Below are positions 31,828 through 43,604 of a DNA stretch of 64,000 nucleotides, in pieces. The notes beneath the pieces are model-generated. The model was not told where the DNA came from. It saw only the letters and a program-made list of their open reading frames with translations, and did not search any database. Positions within the stretch are counted from its first letter, which is position 1. Each line of letters starts with the position of its first letter. A program made the position numbers and the translations under genes. This DNA is from Panax quinquefolius (taxonomy: Eukaryota; Streptophyta; Magnoliopsida; Apiales; Araliaceae). Where the stretch lies: contig JAINUW010000096.1 of NCBI GenBank assembly GCA_020205615.1, positions 124,001 to 188,000 on the forward strand, given 5' to 3'.

Positions 31828-32105
31828 GCCACCGTTCCAGCTAGACTTGACTTTGGTGCACAATAAAATTGAGCTAAATGACCTTCTCTTCTTGCAATTT
31901 CCACTTCTATAATCTTTGCCATGATTACCACCGGAAGTGGTTACCATTCTAGCATGATAATTTCCCCACGATGGTTATCATTGTTTCGATAATTAGTTGC
32001 CACCAGATGATGATTATTATCGTGTTGTTGGTCGTTACCTTTTGTTTGAAATGAATCAACACTCTCATGTGCTTCATTGCTTATCTCGGCATTTTCGGAT
32101 GTCAT
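31828..32105 (-). pseudogene. Gag remnant of D lacking the capsid core
   Basis: The minus translation starts MTSENAEISNEAHESVDSFQ at 32105 and continues into KGNDQQHDNNH and a degenerate Asn/Gly-rich linker, ending at the fusion point in a block equivalent to A's KVKSSWDGGTK region. The arrangement, N-terminus joined directly to the linker, is the same as in A, so the capsid core was already deleted before A and D diverged. Frameshifts break the linker. Confidence 0.7.
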
Positions 32106-32276
32106 TCTCAAACATTGTCACAAAACAAGGGTTAGTTAACATATCACATATTATCCCTATACTCGACCAACCAATTAAATACCAAATAAATTTAGGTAAA
32201 GTCATACTTAGCGAAGGAATTCCCGTCTCTCCCTCCTAGTTCTTATCTCACATCTCGCCCGTGGATCATATCCTAA

Positions 32277-32288
32277 GCTCGATACCAA
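32277..32288 (-). promoter_or_regulatory. Primer binding site of D
   Basis: The minus strand reads TTGGTATCGAGC one base from the LTR end at 32290; it fits the initiator-Met-tRNA site and sets D's orientation. Confidence 0.75.
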
Positions 32289-32289
32289 C

Positions 32290-34899
32290 CGTGACGCCCC
32301 AAAATTTGGTATACGTCACCCATCTTGGGTCGCCACTTACATGGTACATAAATTCAAATACAAACTTAATTATACATCCGTAGGTATAACATACGACAAT
32401 ACATAAACCGAGAGTTCTAATAGGAATATTGTCATTTAGACAATATCCATACTCAAGGAGTCCTCATTACATTTATTGTCATACTATTTAACAGAATAGT
32501 GAGAGGACTACTAATGCTATCTTGGGACCATCACTCTTTTCCCGACTCATCCTCGCTTATATTCTCATTTCAAGAAGAAACGGTGAAAAGAAAGAAAGGG
32601 TGAGCTCAACTAGCCAAAGAAGAAATATTATGACTAAGATAATGCGAGAATAAATTATCATTAGCCTTCAATGAGTGTTAAACCGATAAAATACAATAGA
32701 CAACCCGGTTTAAGCTGCGGTGGAATATACAATCCATCAAAAGAGTCAGTAGAAAATAAAAGTCTACTATCTTTTAGGTTTTAAAAGGTTTTCATAAATT
32801 TTTATCACTAAGACTCGGTTAAATGAATAAACCACAATATCTAATCATCCCTCGCTGTACCACGGTCAAGGATTTTCATCAAATTATCAATGGTCATGAC
32901 TATCTACCGAATCACCATTTGGTCATAATCATACCAAAAACTATCCATCATCATCGCATTACGAGCCACCGAGGACTTTTGTCACATCATTTATAACAAG
33001 CCATGATTATCTTAGAATGATCCCCGGTCATAATCATACTAAGTTCATCTATGCACGTAAGCCAAAGATAACATAATATAACATGAGGATGATGACAATG
33101 ACATATAATTCAATAAAACAAGTTCAAGAATTATTTTATCCGAGAATTAGTAACGCCCAAATTATCAACAAGATAATTGTTTTGTAGAGTAAAATTCAAG
33201 AATGATCGAGAAGAATATTTCCATGAAAAGATCTTTGGATGAAATGCAAATATCAAGAATATTCTACTAATTTCATGGAGTATAGAAGTCAAAGTTTTAA
33301 CCAACTGGTATAATAAAGAATGGAATAACAAAGGAAATCACCGTAAATGCGGTGCTTGGCATGATAAACGAGTTATTCAACAGAATAATAATAACGGAAC
33401 CGAAGTCGGTGAAATTCACGCAAGCGGGATGATCCAATGAATAATAAATGTTGAATAATAATAAACAATGGAACCCGGTCCGGTGTAAAACACATGCATG
33501 GATATTCCAATGAGAATAATAAATGCGGAATAATAAACAATGGAAACCAGTGCGGTGTAAAACACACGCACGAGGATATTCCAATGAGAATAATAAAGAA
33601 TGGAATAATGAAGAAGATCACCAAGTATAGGGATTAAGCGTATACTGAGTTATTCCAATGAATAAATAAGAATGGAATAATATAAGGATTTCACCAAGTA
33701 TAGGGTATCTGGCATTATACGGAGTTATGTATAGGGTATGCCACTTTTACAAAGTTATTCAACGAATAATAATGAATGGAATAATGAAGTTCTCTTCATG
33801 AATAAGAAAGAATAACACCACTACAGGTACAACAAATAATAATACCACTACTAGTAAAAAGACTTTGGATATCAAATTAGTGAAGTACCGAATACTCTTC
33901 TTCTTTCTCTCTATAGATTTTCTCTCTATAAGCCTTCTCTCTATAATTTTCTCTACAGAGTTTTGGTGAATTCGTAAGAAAATAATGAAGGAATGAGCTT
34001 ATTTATAGGAAAATAGAATGCATAGTAATTAATCCATGAGCGGTCCAGATTGATTTACTTTAATCGGACGGTCCATATTTAAAGCAAAATCTTTTAAATA
34101 AAATATCATATATTCTATTTATATAAAAATATTTTACTATGCAAACACTATGTAACATTTATGCAAAATCTTATGCAACACTATGCATAATAAAATATAA
34201 TATATTTTATTTATAGAATAACTTTAATAAAGTATTACATTTTATATAAAAGAGATTTTCGCTTTTATTACGTTAATAATACTGAATAAAACAAAAACGT
34301 CATTATCATTATAATAATTCGTATTATTAATCGTGAATAATAATGGAATCAAAATGAGTGACTTCTCACATAAACATCAATAATCAATACAGGTGTGCTT
34401 CTTATGCAACCACACACGTATTCATTGTCTTTTACTACAAGAGTAGTTCAACAATATCAACGGTAAAACTTCCGTAGTTATTTTCATAAAATATTTTGTT
34501 GGTGAATAGTAACTCATGAATAGTAATTCGTGAATAAGTAACTCGTGAATAGTACTACGACACAAAAAGTGTCCCAAATACTCGAAAGTGAACAATACTA
34601 GAGTGAATAGTAATTTTAATTGAATAGTAACCCGTGAATAGTAACTCGTGAATAGTAACTCAGACACAAAAAGTGTCCCAAATACTAGAGTGAACAATAT
34701 TAGAGTGAATAGTAATTTTGGTGAATAGTAACTTGAAGTGAATAGTAACTCGTGAATAAGTGCAAGGGTATTTTATGACAACTTGTCTACTTTGAAAAAT
34801 TTTCAAATATGACCCTTAACTTTAAACTTTTATCAATTTAACTATTCACCAAAATAGAAAAATTGAACACTTTTATTTCATAAAATTTGGGGTCTCACG
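32290..34899 (-). repeat. 5' LTR of D, mosaic U3
   Basis: Read minus from 34899 (CGTGAGACCCC) this 2610 bp LTR has a GAATAGTAACTCGT array (34500-34760) directly after the opening. It then has the AT-rich module with GTAATAAAAGCG and GCATAGTGTT words (34080-34290) that elsewhere is an alternative U3 type. The leader, minisatellite (about 33300-33790), GTAGTGCAT-type repeats and GGGGCGTCACG end follow. Confidence 0.75.
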
Positions 34900-36887
34900 A
34901 TTCGAGAATATATTCTTTTGTGGGGAATATTAAATACGATTTCAATCATTAAGTGGACCCCTATTAAGCGGAAGTATTATCGTTATTAGAAAAGCGACAA
35001 AATTATTTTTCTATAAAAATAACGGCGCAGAGGTGTTATCAAAATTGTTGAACAACCCGGTAGTAAAAAAATGCGATGTCTGGCGTAGTTGTATAAGTAG
35101 CACACGATATTGATTATTGATCTTACGTGAGAAGTCACTTTCAATTTATGCTCAATTATTCTTTCACAATAAATCTTTGCATCATATCTCTTATATTATT
35201 GATTCAATTATTGTCACACAAGATTATCATCGTATAATATGTTATATTATTAAATTATTAATTGAGACGACAAGTTATAAATGATTAATAATTGTTGAAA
35301 GATTAAATATGTGTTGATTAAAAATAAATTGATTTGTGGTAATATTTATTCAATCCTTGATGTATATAAAGAGTACATTATGAGACGTTTGTGGTAAGTT
35401 TGATTATTTTATGGGGGCCCATATGTCATCATCTAAGAGTCCCTTCATCGATAGTAATTACCTTTGTGAATAGTAATTACCTTTGTGAATAAGTAATTAC
35501 CTTCGTCGATAGTATTTACCTTTTGTCAATAGTAATTACCTTTGTGAATAGTAATTACCTTTGTGAATAGTAATTACCTTCGTCAATAGTATTTACCTTC
35601 AAATCGATAGTAATTACCTTCTTCAATAGTAATTACCTTCGTCGAATAGTAATTACCTTCATCGATAGTAATTACCCCTTCGCATGAAATAGTAGTTGTC
35701 CTTGATATTACCAAGAGTTAACTCGCCTCTTCTTGATTGTTCCAAGGGTTAATTACCCCTTCATGAAATAGTAGTTGTCTCTTGATATTACCAAGAGTCA
35801 TTTTAACCCTTCGTTAAGACCAAGAGCCACCCTCGCTTTTTTCTATAAATAGAAGGCTCATTCCTTCATTTATTTCACGAATTCATCGAAACTCAGAGAG
35901 AAACTATAGAGAAAGAAGAAAAGTATTTTCTACTTCACTTTTCCAATATTGAGTTCTTCTAAGGTAGGGAATATTATTTGTTGTACTTTCGTAAGGGTGT
36001 TATTTTTTTTATTCATGAAGAGAACTTACATTATTCCATTCTTTATTATTACATTGGAATAACTTGTAAAAGTGGCATACCCTATACATGACTGTATGTA
36101 TGCGGAATACCCTATACTTGGTGAAATCCTTATATTATTCCATTCTTATTTATTCTATTGGAATAACTTTGTATACTATGAATCCCCTATACTTGGTGAC
36201 ATTCTTCTATTATTTTATTATTACATTTGGAACATCCACATGCGTGCTTTTACATGGGACTGGTTAAAATCTTTTTATTACATCTTTATTATTCTATTGG
36301 AATATCACATGCATGTGTTTTACAGGACCTAGTTAAAATCTTTATTATTACATCTTTATTATTACATTGGAATATCACATGCGTGTGTTTTACAGGACTG
36401 GTTAAAATCTTTATTATTACGTATTTATTATTACATTGGAATAATTATTTCTCATTACCGCGTGCATGGTGATTTCTTTTGTTATTTCATTATTTATTAT
36501 ACTCGGTTGGTTAAAATTTTGACTTTATACTCCATGAATTTAGTGGAATATCCTTGATATTTGCGCGCTTCATCCGATATTTTCATGAAAATATATTTTA
36601 CGAGCATTCTTGAATTTTACTCTACAAAGCGATATCATGTTGACAATTTGGACGTTATTAGTTCTGAATAAATTAATTCGTGAACTTGTTTTATTGAATT
36701 ATTATGTCATTGTCATCATCCTCATGTTATATTATGTTATCTTTGGCTTACGTGCATAGATGAACTTAGTATGATTATGACGAGGATCATTCGGTATAAT
36801 CATGGCTTGTTATAAATGATGTGATAAAAGTCCTCGGTGGCTCGTAATGCGATGATGGATAGTTTTGGTATGATTATGACCGAGGGT
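34900..36887 (+). repeat. 3' LTR of B, first part
   Basis: The LTR resumes at ATTCGAGAATATATTC, about 130 bp into the normal LTR, and carries the same 19 bp TAGTAATTACC array (about 35445-35690) as B's 5' LTR, a TATA box (35844-35852), the minisatellite and the start of the GTAGTGCAT region. It is interrupted at 36887 by C and resumes at 46053. Sharing U3 type and TSD with 26820-29612 identifies it as B's own 3' LTR. Confidence 0.8.
35844..35852 (+). promoter_or_regulatory. TATA box of the B 3' LTR
   Basis: TATAAATAG precedes AAGGCTCATTCCTTCATT, equivalent to the box at 27876-27884 in the 5' LTR. Confidence 0.6.
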
Positions 36888-39324
36888 TGTGGCGCCCCCA
36901 AAATTAGGTATCGTCACCCATCTTGGGTCGCCACTTACATGGTACATAAATTCAAATACAACTTACTTAACCTAAGCGTAGGTGTACAATCTGACATAAA
37001 GCGTGAGTTTGAATACAAATATTGTCTACTAGATATTATACAAACTCAAAAGGAGTCCTCATTACAACTATTATCACACTATTTCACGAGAATAGTGAGG
37101 ACTACTAATGCTATCCTCCGGACCATTACTCCGTTCCCAGGCTTCGTCCCGGCTATGTTCTCATTTCACAGAAGAAACGGTGAAAGAAAAGGTGAGCTCA
37201 ACTAGCCAAGAAGAAATATTATAACTAAGATAATGCAGAATAAATTATCAATAGTCTTCAACAATATTAAAGCGATAAAATATAATAGACAACCGGTTTA
37301 AGCTGCAATGGAATATCTGATCCATTAAAAGAGTCAAGTAGAAAATAAAGTCTACTATCTTTTAGGTTTTAAAGGTTTTCATCAATTTTTATCACTAAGA
37401 CTCGGTTTAATGAATAAACCACAATATCTAATCATCCACTGTACCACGGTCGAGGATTTTCATCAAATTATCAATGGTCATGACTATACCGAATCACTTA
37501 CGGTCATAATCATACCAAAAACTATCCATCAACGCATTACGTGCCACTAAGGACTTTTATCACATCATTTATAACAAGCCGTGATTATACCGAATGATCC
37601 ACGGTCATAATCATACTAAGTTCATCTATGCACGTAAGCAAAGATAACATAATATATCATGAGGATGATGACAATGACATAATAATTCAATAAAACAAGT
37701 TCAAGAATTATTTTATCAAAGGAATTAGTAACGTCAAATTGTCAACAAGATCTTTGTTTTGTAGAGTAAAATTCAAGAATGATCGGAAGAATATTTCCAT
37801 GAAAAGATCTTTGGATGAAAACGCAAATATCGAGGATATTCTACTAATTTCATGGAGTATAGAAGTTAAAGTTTTAACCATTTGGGTATAATAAAGAATG
37901 GAATAACAAAAGAAATCACCACGCATGCGGTACTTGGCGATAGTATAAAAGTTATTCCAATGAATAATAATAACGGAACCGGTCGGTGAAATTCACATTC
38001 GCAAGCAGGATGATCCAATGAGAATAATAAATCTTTGAATAATAAACAATGGAACCGGTCCGGTGTAAAACACATGCACGAGGATATTCAATGAATAATA
38101 AATGCGAGAATAATAAACAATGGAACCGAATTAGGTGTAAAAACACATGACGAGGATATTCCAATGAATAATAAAGAATGGAATAATGAAGAAGATCACC
38201 AAGTATAGGGATTAAGCGTATACTGAGTTATTCCAACGAGAATAAATAAGGATGGAATAACATAAGGATTTCACCAAGTATAGGGTATCAGTATATACGA
38301 AGTTATGTATAGGGTATACCACTTTTTGAGTTATTCAACAGAATAATAATGAATGGAATAAGCGAAGTTCTCTTCATGAATACAAACGAATAATATCCCT
38401 TACGGTACAACAAATAATACCCCTTATCGTAAATGACCTTTGGATATCAAAGTAGTGAAGTACGAGGAATCTTCTTTCTTCTTCTCTCTATAGATTTTCT
38501 CTCTATAGCTTCTCTCTATAATTTCTCTCTCTAGAGTTTTAGGTGAATTAAGTAAGAAAATAATGAAGGAATGAGCTTTATTTATAGGAAAATAGAATGT
38601 ATAGTAATTAATTCATGAGCGGTCCAGATTGATTTACTTTAATCCGACGATCCATATTTAAAGCAAAATCTTTTAAATAAAATATCATATATTCTATTTA
38701 TAAAAAACATTTTACTATGCAAACCTTTATGCAAAAAATCTTATATAAAAAACACTATGCAACACTATGCATAATAAAATATAATATATTCTATTTATAG
38801 AATAACTTTAATAAAGTATACATTTTATATAAAAGATGTTTACATTTTTATTACGTTAATAATATGAATAAAACAAAAGCGTCATTATCATTATAATAAT
38901 TCATATTATTAATAAATGATAATGGAATCAAACTGAGTGACTTCTCACATAAGCATCGATAATCAATACAGGTGTCTTTCTTATACAACCACACGTATAT
39001 CTTGTACTTTACTACTGAGTAGTTCAACAAAGATAATCAGCAGTAAAACTTCCGTCGTTATTTCAATAAAATATTTTTGTCGTTTTCTCAATCAAACAAT
39101 AATTACATTAATAAGGTCCACCAATGATTGGTAGTTGTCACGAATATTCCCGCTAAACCAAGAATATTCCCAGAGCCAATCGAATATAATATAACCACTT
39201 GCATACTTTGCAAAATTTATAAATACTCCCTACAACTATAATATTATCTCAAATTCACACCATAATATTAAAAATTATTTCGACAAAATTTAAATCTTTA
39301 TTGATAAAATCTGGGGTCTCCTGA
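36888..39324 (-). repeat. 3' LTR of C
   Basis: Read minus it opens TCAGGAGACCCCAG at 39324 (TGTGAGACC altered) and ends GGCGCCACA at 36888. It has the AT-rich U3 type (38640-38880), the leader, the minisatellite (about 37880-38360) and the U5 repeats (about 37400-37640). It is closely similar in layout to 43605-46052. Confidence 0.85.
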
Positions 39325-39420
39325 TCTTCCCTCCTTATGGAATTTAAGCCCTCGAAATTAGGGTGCGATACTGGTATGATAAAGAGGTGAGGATACCTTG
39401 AATACCTTTATCGTTGAAAA
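39325..39420 (-). pseudogene. Chromodomain tail and polypurine tract of C
   Basis: The minus strand contains the end of the pol frame (codons equivalent to FDIP...PNFEG in T1), then ATAAGGAGGGAAGA (39325-39338) directly before the LTR. This is the only part of integrase/chromodomain left in C. It shows that the internal deletion removed everything between RNase H and the last ~30 codons. Confidence 0.7.
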
Positions 39421-39769
39421 CATTAAATTCATCTTTTCAATCCTAGCCAAAGATATTCATTAACAATTCATCTTTTGCTTCTGGGGCCAAAGATATACTG
39501 TTGTAAAACCAATATTATTGAAACTCTCGACAATAGTATCACAACCATGAATTATTCATACCTTCTTGGCTAAGGATATTCGTGTTTTCAATTACGGTCA
39601 TGATTATCCGAATAATTAGTGGTCATAATCATACCAAGTCAATCAATGCACTACTGACTAAAGATGACTTTTACCACATCCATGAATTAATATTTCATTC
39701 TTTGAGACTCATTTCAATAATTAATCCATATCATCGAATCATCCTCGCACTACGGGCCGAGGATATTCA

Positions 39770-40225
39770 TTAGTATCACGACCATGAATTATCCATGTAC
39801 TACTACCAAAGATAATCGTGTATTCATTAGTATCACGACCACAAATTATCCATGCACTACTGACCAAAGATAATCGTGTATTCATTAGTATCACGACCAC
39901 AATTATCCATGCACTACTACCAAAGATAATCGTGTATTCATTAGTATCACGACCACAAATTATCCATGCACTACTACCAAAGATAATCGTGTATTCATTA
40001 GTATCACGACCACAAATTATCCATGCACTCTGACCAAAGATAATCGTGTATTCATTAGTATCACGACCACAAATTATCCATGCACTACTGACCAAAGATA
40101 ATTGTGTATTCATTAGATATCACGACCACAAATTATCCATGCACTACTACCGAAGATAATTGTGTATTCATTAGTATCACGACCACAAATTATCCATGCA
40201 CTACGGCCGAAGATAATTGTGTTTT
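39770..40225 (-). repeat. 57 bp tandem array inside C
   Basis: About eight units contain CACTACTACCAAAGATAATC and ATTAGTATCACGACCACAAA with period 57 bp. The units are expanded versions of the GTAGTGCATGGATAATTTGTGGTCGTGAT motif that occurs two to four times in U5 of the family LTRs. Because 57 is a multiple of three, a frame stays open across the array on the minus strand (39739-40113), but its 19-residue repeat has no support as protein. Confidence 0.85.
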
Positions 40226-40384
40226 CAATTCTGAGTTATGATTATACCAAACAATCCACAGTCATAATCATACCAAGTCCATCTATGCACTACTGAGCCA
40301 TGAGATGACTTTCAACATAATATAAGCGTGAGGATAATGATATAAAGAATCAATCAAATGAGATAAAGGATAAATATTAAACAT

Positions 40385-41530
40385 TTATAATATAATTTAT
40401 CCGAGATTCAAGAATATCCCCATGTTTTCAATCACTTAATAATCTCATAATCTAATATCATTAATATTATAACAATATTTTAATCACTTCTTAAATTTAT
40501 AAACAATTTATCTTAATTGTTTACGCTTTACCATATAATGCATTTAATCATTCAAAAATGCCATACTCATAAGATATCATCACCAATTATCAAATCTCTC
40601 AAAAAATATGCATATACTCTATATAGGATTCTCTAGCCATAAAATCCTATTTTCAACTTTGTTACTTCACATAACATATTTAACTCATATGTTCGTAACT
40701 AAACTATTTTCATGAAAAATACCAAATCAGTCCCAAAAATATTTATTTTGTGGGATTTAACATAATATAGTCCCATAATGAAAATATATTTTTCTCGGAA
40801 TTTTTAAAATTCATTTACTATTTTTCAAAAATCAATTTCTAATTAATTCCTTAAGAAAATAGCTACCTCAAGTTTAACTCCAAAAATTCCCAAATCTTGG
40901 CAGGACTTTACACATGTTAATGTGAGCCTCCAGTTTAAATTTCATGGTCATCGGAGTTATAAAACTCCGGTTATAGCATTTTTCGTCGGAAAAACCTAAA
41001 TATTGAAATAGTCATAACTTGCTCATTTTAAGTCAGAATGAGCTCATTTTTGGACAGGAGGTACTTTATACCATATACTTTCATGTCCCAAAAGGCCAGA
41101 ATTTTTCTCATAATTTAAGTGGCCGAAACAGCCCCTCTAAAATCATGGTGATTTTTTTAGGTTTTGCAGCTTTGCACTCCTTTGCTAAAATCAGTCCACA
41201 CAAAAATATACAACACCTTTTCCAGTAATTCCACTTGGATTAGTTAGGTAACTCATAGATCTAATTCTAAGACTTTACCACACTCAAAAATTCAAAATAT
41301 AATAGGAGATATGGTCGATTGAATTTTATGTTACATTTTTCACCAAAATCAAATTTTCAACTCTTTGTGATTTCTAAGAAACTTTCATGTTTTCACATAA
41401 TAACCAACATAACTCATCATAACACTTACTAATACTTCATATACCCATGATTTTCATTAGTCCGATACTTTTATTATGACTTTCATCATAATCCTCGTAA
41501 ACAGATCCTTTTAGTTGAAGAAATATTTGA
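40385..41530 (-). other. Foreign non-coding segment in C, shared with A and B
   Basis: The minus strand carries the same sequence as A (2790-3922) and B (31256-31826), starting after the RNase H remnant CTCAAATATTTCTTCAACT and including GGGACATGAAAGTATATGGT and ACTCCGATGACCATGAAATT. No frame is convincing. It joins directly to U5-like repeats. It may be an LTR of another family or captured non-coding DNA. Confidence 0.6.
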
Positions 41531-41880
41531 GGGTTTAAGAAATGGGTTTTTGTACTGGGGTCAATAAAAAATTCGATTTCACGTTCTAGGGTAGGCTAGG
41601 AAGTCTTCAAGAATACGCCAAGAAACTTATCAATAATAGAAATATCATTCAAAACTGTGACTCTCGTCCAAAACTTGGATAGTACGTCACATTGATACCA
41701 ACTGTGACTTCTATCCCTTAACCTAGATAGCACCTCACAATGATACCTATATACTTGCCATCTTCATTCACGACGTCGCCTACAGAAAGTCTGGCTTCGG
41801 TGCATTCCACACAAGGAAGTCAACAACGAAAGGATCGGGGCTCTTTACTTATGGCTTGATATAACAGTGATTAACTTTAG
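41531..41880 (-). pseudogene. RT-deletion junction and linker in C
   Basis: Minus-strand linker remnants (NDISIIDKF-like and PRTREIEF-like) end at ACCCATTTCT, joined to TAAACCCTCAAATATTTC (41531-41545), exactly as in A and B. Upstream (about 41650-41850) is the ~200 bp insertion with two GGTATCA-containing repeats, also shared. T1 has an intact RT at this point. Confidence 0.75.
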
Positions 41881-42235
41881 GGTTTGGTTACTTTGAATTC
41901 GTATAACAAATTGGTTAGGAATATGAAAGCTAACAACCTTACAAAAAGAATAACGAGTAGTTAATCAATCGTTTTCAAAAATTACCTCAAAGGCAAGTAT
42001 TTTCAAAGAGATAAGATCGACAGGTAACGTGAAAGTGTTTATTTGAATCAAACAAGATTTAAAAATAGTAAGCGATGTGAAGGCTCCTACTAACGAAGTT
42101 TCAACCGATAAGTCAAAGTCTAACTTCTTGAGTCAAATTTAAACATTGAACACAACTAGGTAGAATAAAAGAGTGGGTAGAAGGCGGTATCTAACACGGT
42201 ATAGACTTACATAAGAGCTTATGATTAACTTACCG
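41880..42235 (-). pseudogene. Aspartic protease remnant of C
   Basis: The minus translation matches the T1 protease in pieces: EVYTVLDT at the active site followed by a frameshift, STHSF-equivalent codons, VQCLNLTQEVRL, and LISLKILAFEVIFEND near 41990. The region between the Asp and the conserved STHSF block is scrambled and the flap-side GIDWL block is damaged. It is inactive. Confidence 0.65.
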
Positions 42236-42329
42236 TGATAATTTTATTCGGGTTCCTCGTCACGAGAAAAAAAACGCTCTCTCTTAAAACTCGGCTTTGG
42301 TTTGTGCAGGGAATGACCTTTGGTGCCTC

Positions 42330-43440
42330 CATCCTAGTTAAATTTGTCTTGATGGCAACAAAATCGAGCTAAGTGACCTTCTCTTCCACAATTATAACAT
42401 GCTTTGGATGGCATGGCACGAGTCGGATGATGTGTCCTCTCCTCCGCATTTGAAGCATATGATAGGTGGTCTTTCTCCTTCCTTAACAACGGGTCTTTGG
42501 TCTTTGGCGTCTTTCCATCATTGTTGAATTTCCTCTTCTTGAAATTTCCATTCTATTATTTTGACCATGGTTACCACCAGAAATGATAATTTCCCCACGA
42601 TGGTTATCATTGTTAGATGGCGTTGCCACGAAGACGATTATTATTGTGTTGTTGGTCGTTACCTTTTGGTTGTCTTTGATTCATTATCGCGCTTCCGATA
42701 AGCGAGCCCTATTCACAATATCCGAATACAAACAAAGTTTATGAGAAATTAGGTATTGGCGTATATCGGGTTTCAAACCTCTTAAAAACATTCGCGTCAT
42801 TCGCTTCTCATTATCGACCAAATGGGATGCAAACCGAGATAACTTCGCAAACTTAGCCCTCATCTTGTGACACGGTCGTATTATTTTGCTCGACTTGATA
42901 AACTCCACCTCCTTCGTGTGGCGAATACTTTCGGAAAGTACTTGTCGTTGAACGACTCTTGGAACTTCTCCCGGGACATCTTGAGTATGTCGATGCAGAA
43001 GTACGTTTCTGATTCCCACCAAGAATCGCCTCTTCATGCAACGTAAAGGTGGCGAATAGAACCTTTTGCTCCTCGAGCATCCCAAGACATCAAATATCTT
43101 GGTGATCTGCTTTAACCACGTCTCGCGCTTAAGTGGTTACGGCTTTCCAAAAAACTCCGGTGGTCAGCTCCTTGAACTACTTAGCGGTGGCCGTAGTAGG
43201 TTCCCATTATTTTCACCTGCTTTATGAGCGAGGAGCGCGCGCCGTCGATGTTGCATGAATTCTAAAAAACTCCTAAGCGTCTGCGTCGTTCGTCATTTGA
43301 TCGGTGTTGTTGTTTACGGGAGGATTATCGCCATCCGTCGCACATTATCACGATTATTGATACGTGGAAACTCAAGCGGTCTCACATCGCTCCATTGCTT
43401 ATCTCAACATTTTCGGATGCCATTTTCAAATCTTCGCCAC
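42330..43440 (-). pseudogene. Gag of C with capsid core and zinc knuckle
   Basis: On the minus strand the start region (near 43425) is MASENVEMLR-like, after which frames break. A core block at 42684-43085 contains EVEFIKSSK, FAKLSRFASHLVDNEKRMTR and MFLRGLKPDIRQYLISHK, the Retrotrans_gag-type capsid core. Downstream, near 42360-42460, are ICFKCGGE and a CCHC knuckle ACYNCGREGHLARFC with all four ligands. Gag forms the particle and packages RNA. C is the only non-autonomous copy here that keeps the core, so the core deletion in A and D came later than the RT deletion, or independently of it. Confidence 0.75.
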
Positions 43441-43604
43441 AAAATAAGGGTTAATTGACACGCAAACATATTATCACTATACTCACCGACCAATCAAATA
43501 CCAAATAAACTTAAGTAGGTCATACTAGCGAAGGATTCCCGTCTCCCTCCTAGTTCTTATCTCGCATCTTAGCGGGGATCGTATCCCTAAAGCTACGATA
43601 CTGT

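Larger units (their letters stand above)
31828..34899 (-). mobile_element. Truncated minus element D fused to B
   Basis: The 5' LTR is 32290-34899, with the primer site at 32277-32288 and a gag remnant down to 31828. There the sequence switches to B's interior on the opposite strand. The switch point shares TGG between the two sides. Everything 3' of gag in D is missing. Its 5' flank (34900 onward) is the B 3' LTR, into which D inserted. Confidence 0.75.

Noticed and set aside
39739..40113. Open minus frame with a 19-residue repeat
   Set aside because: The 57 bp array has a period divisible by three, so any frame without a stop stays open. It lies in non-coding U5-derived DNA.
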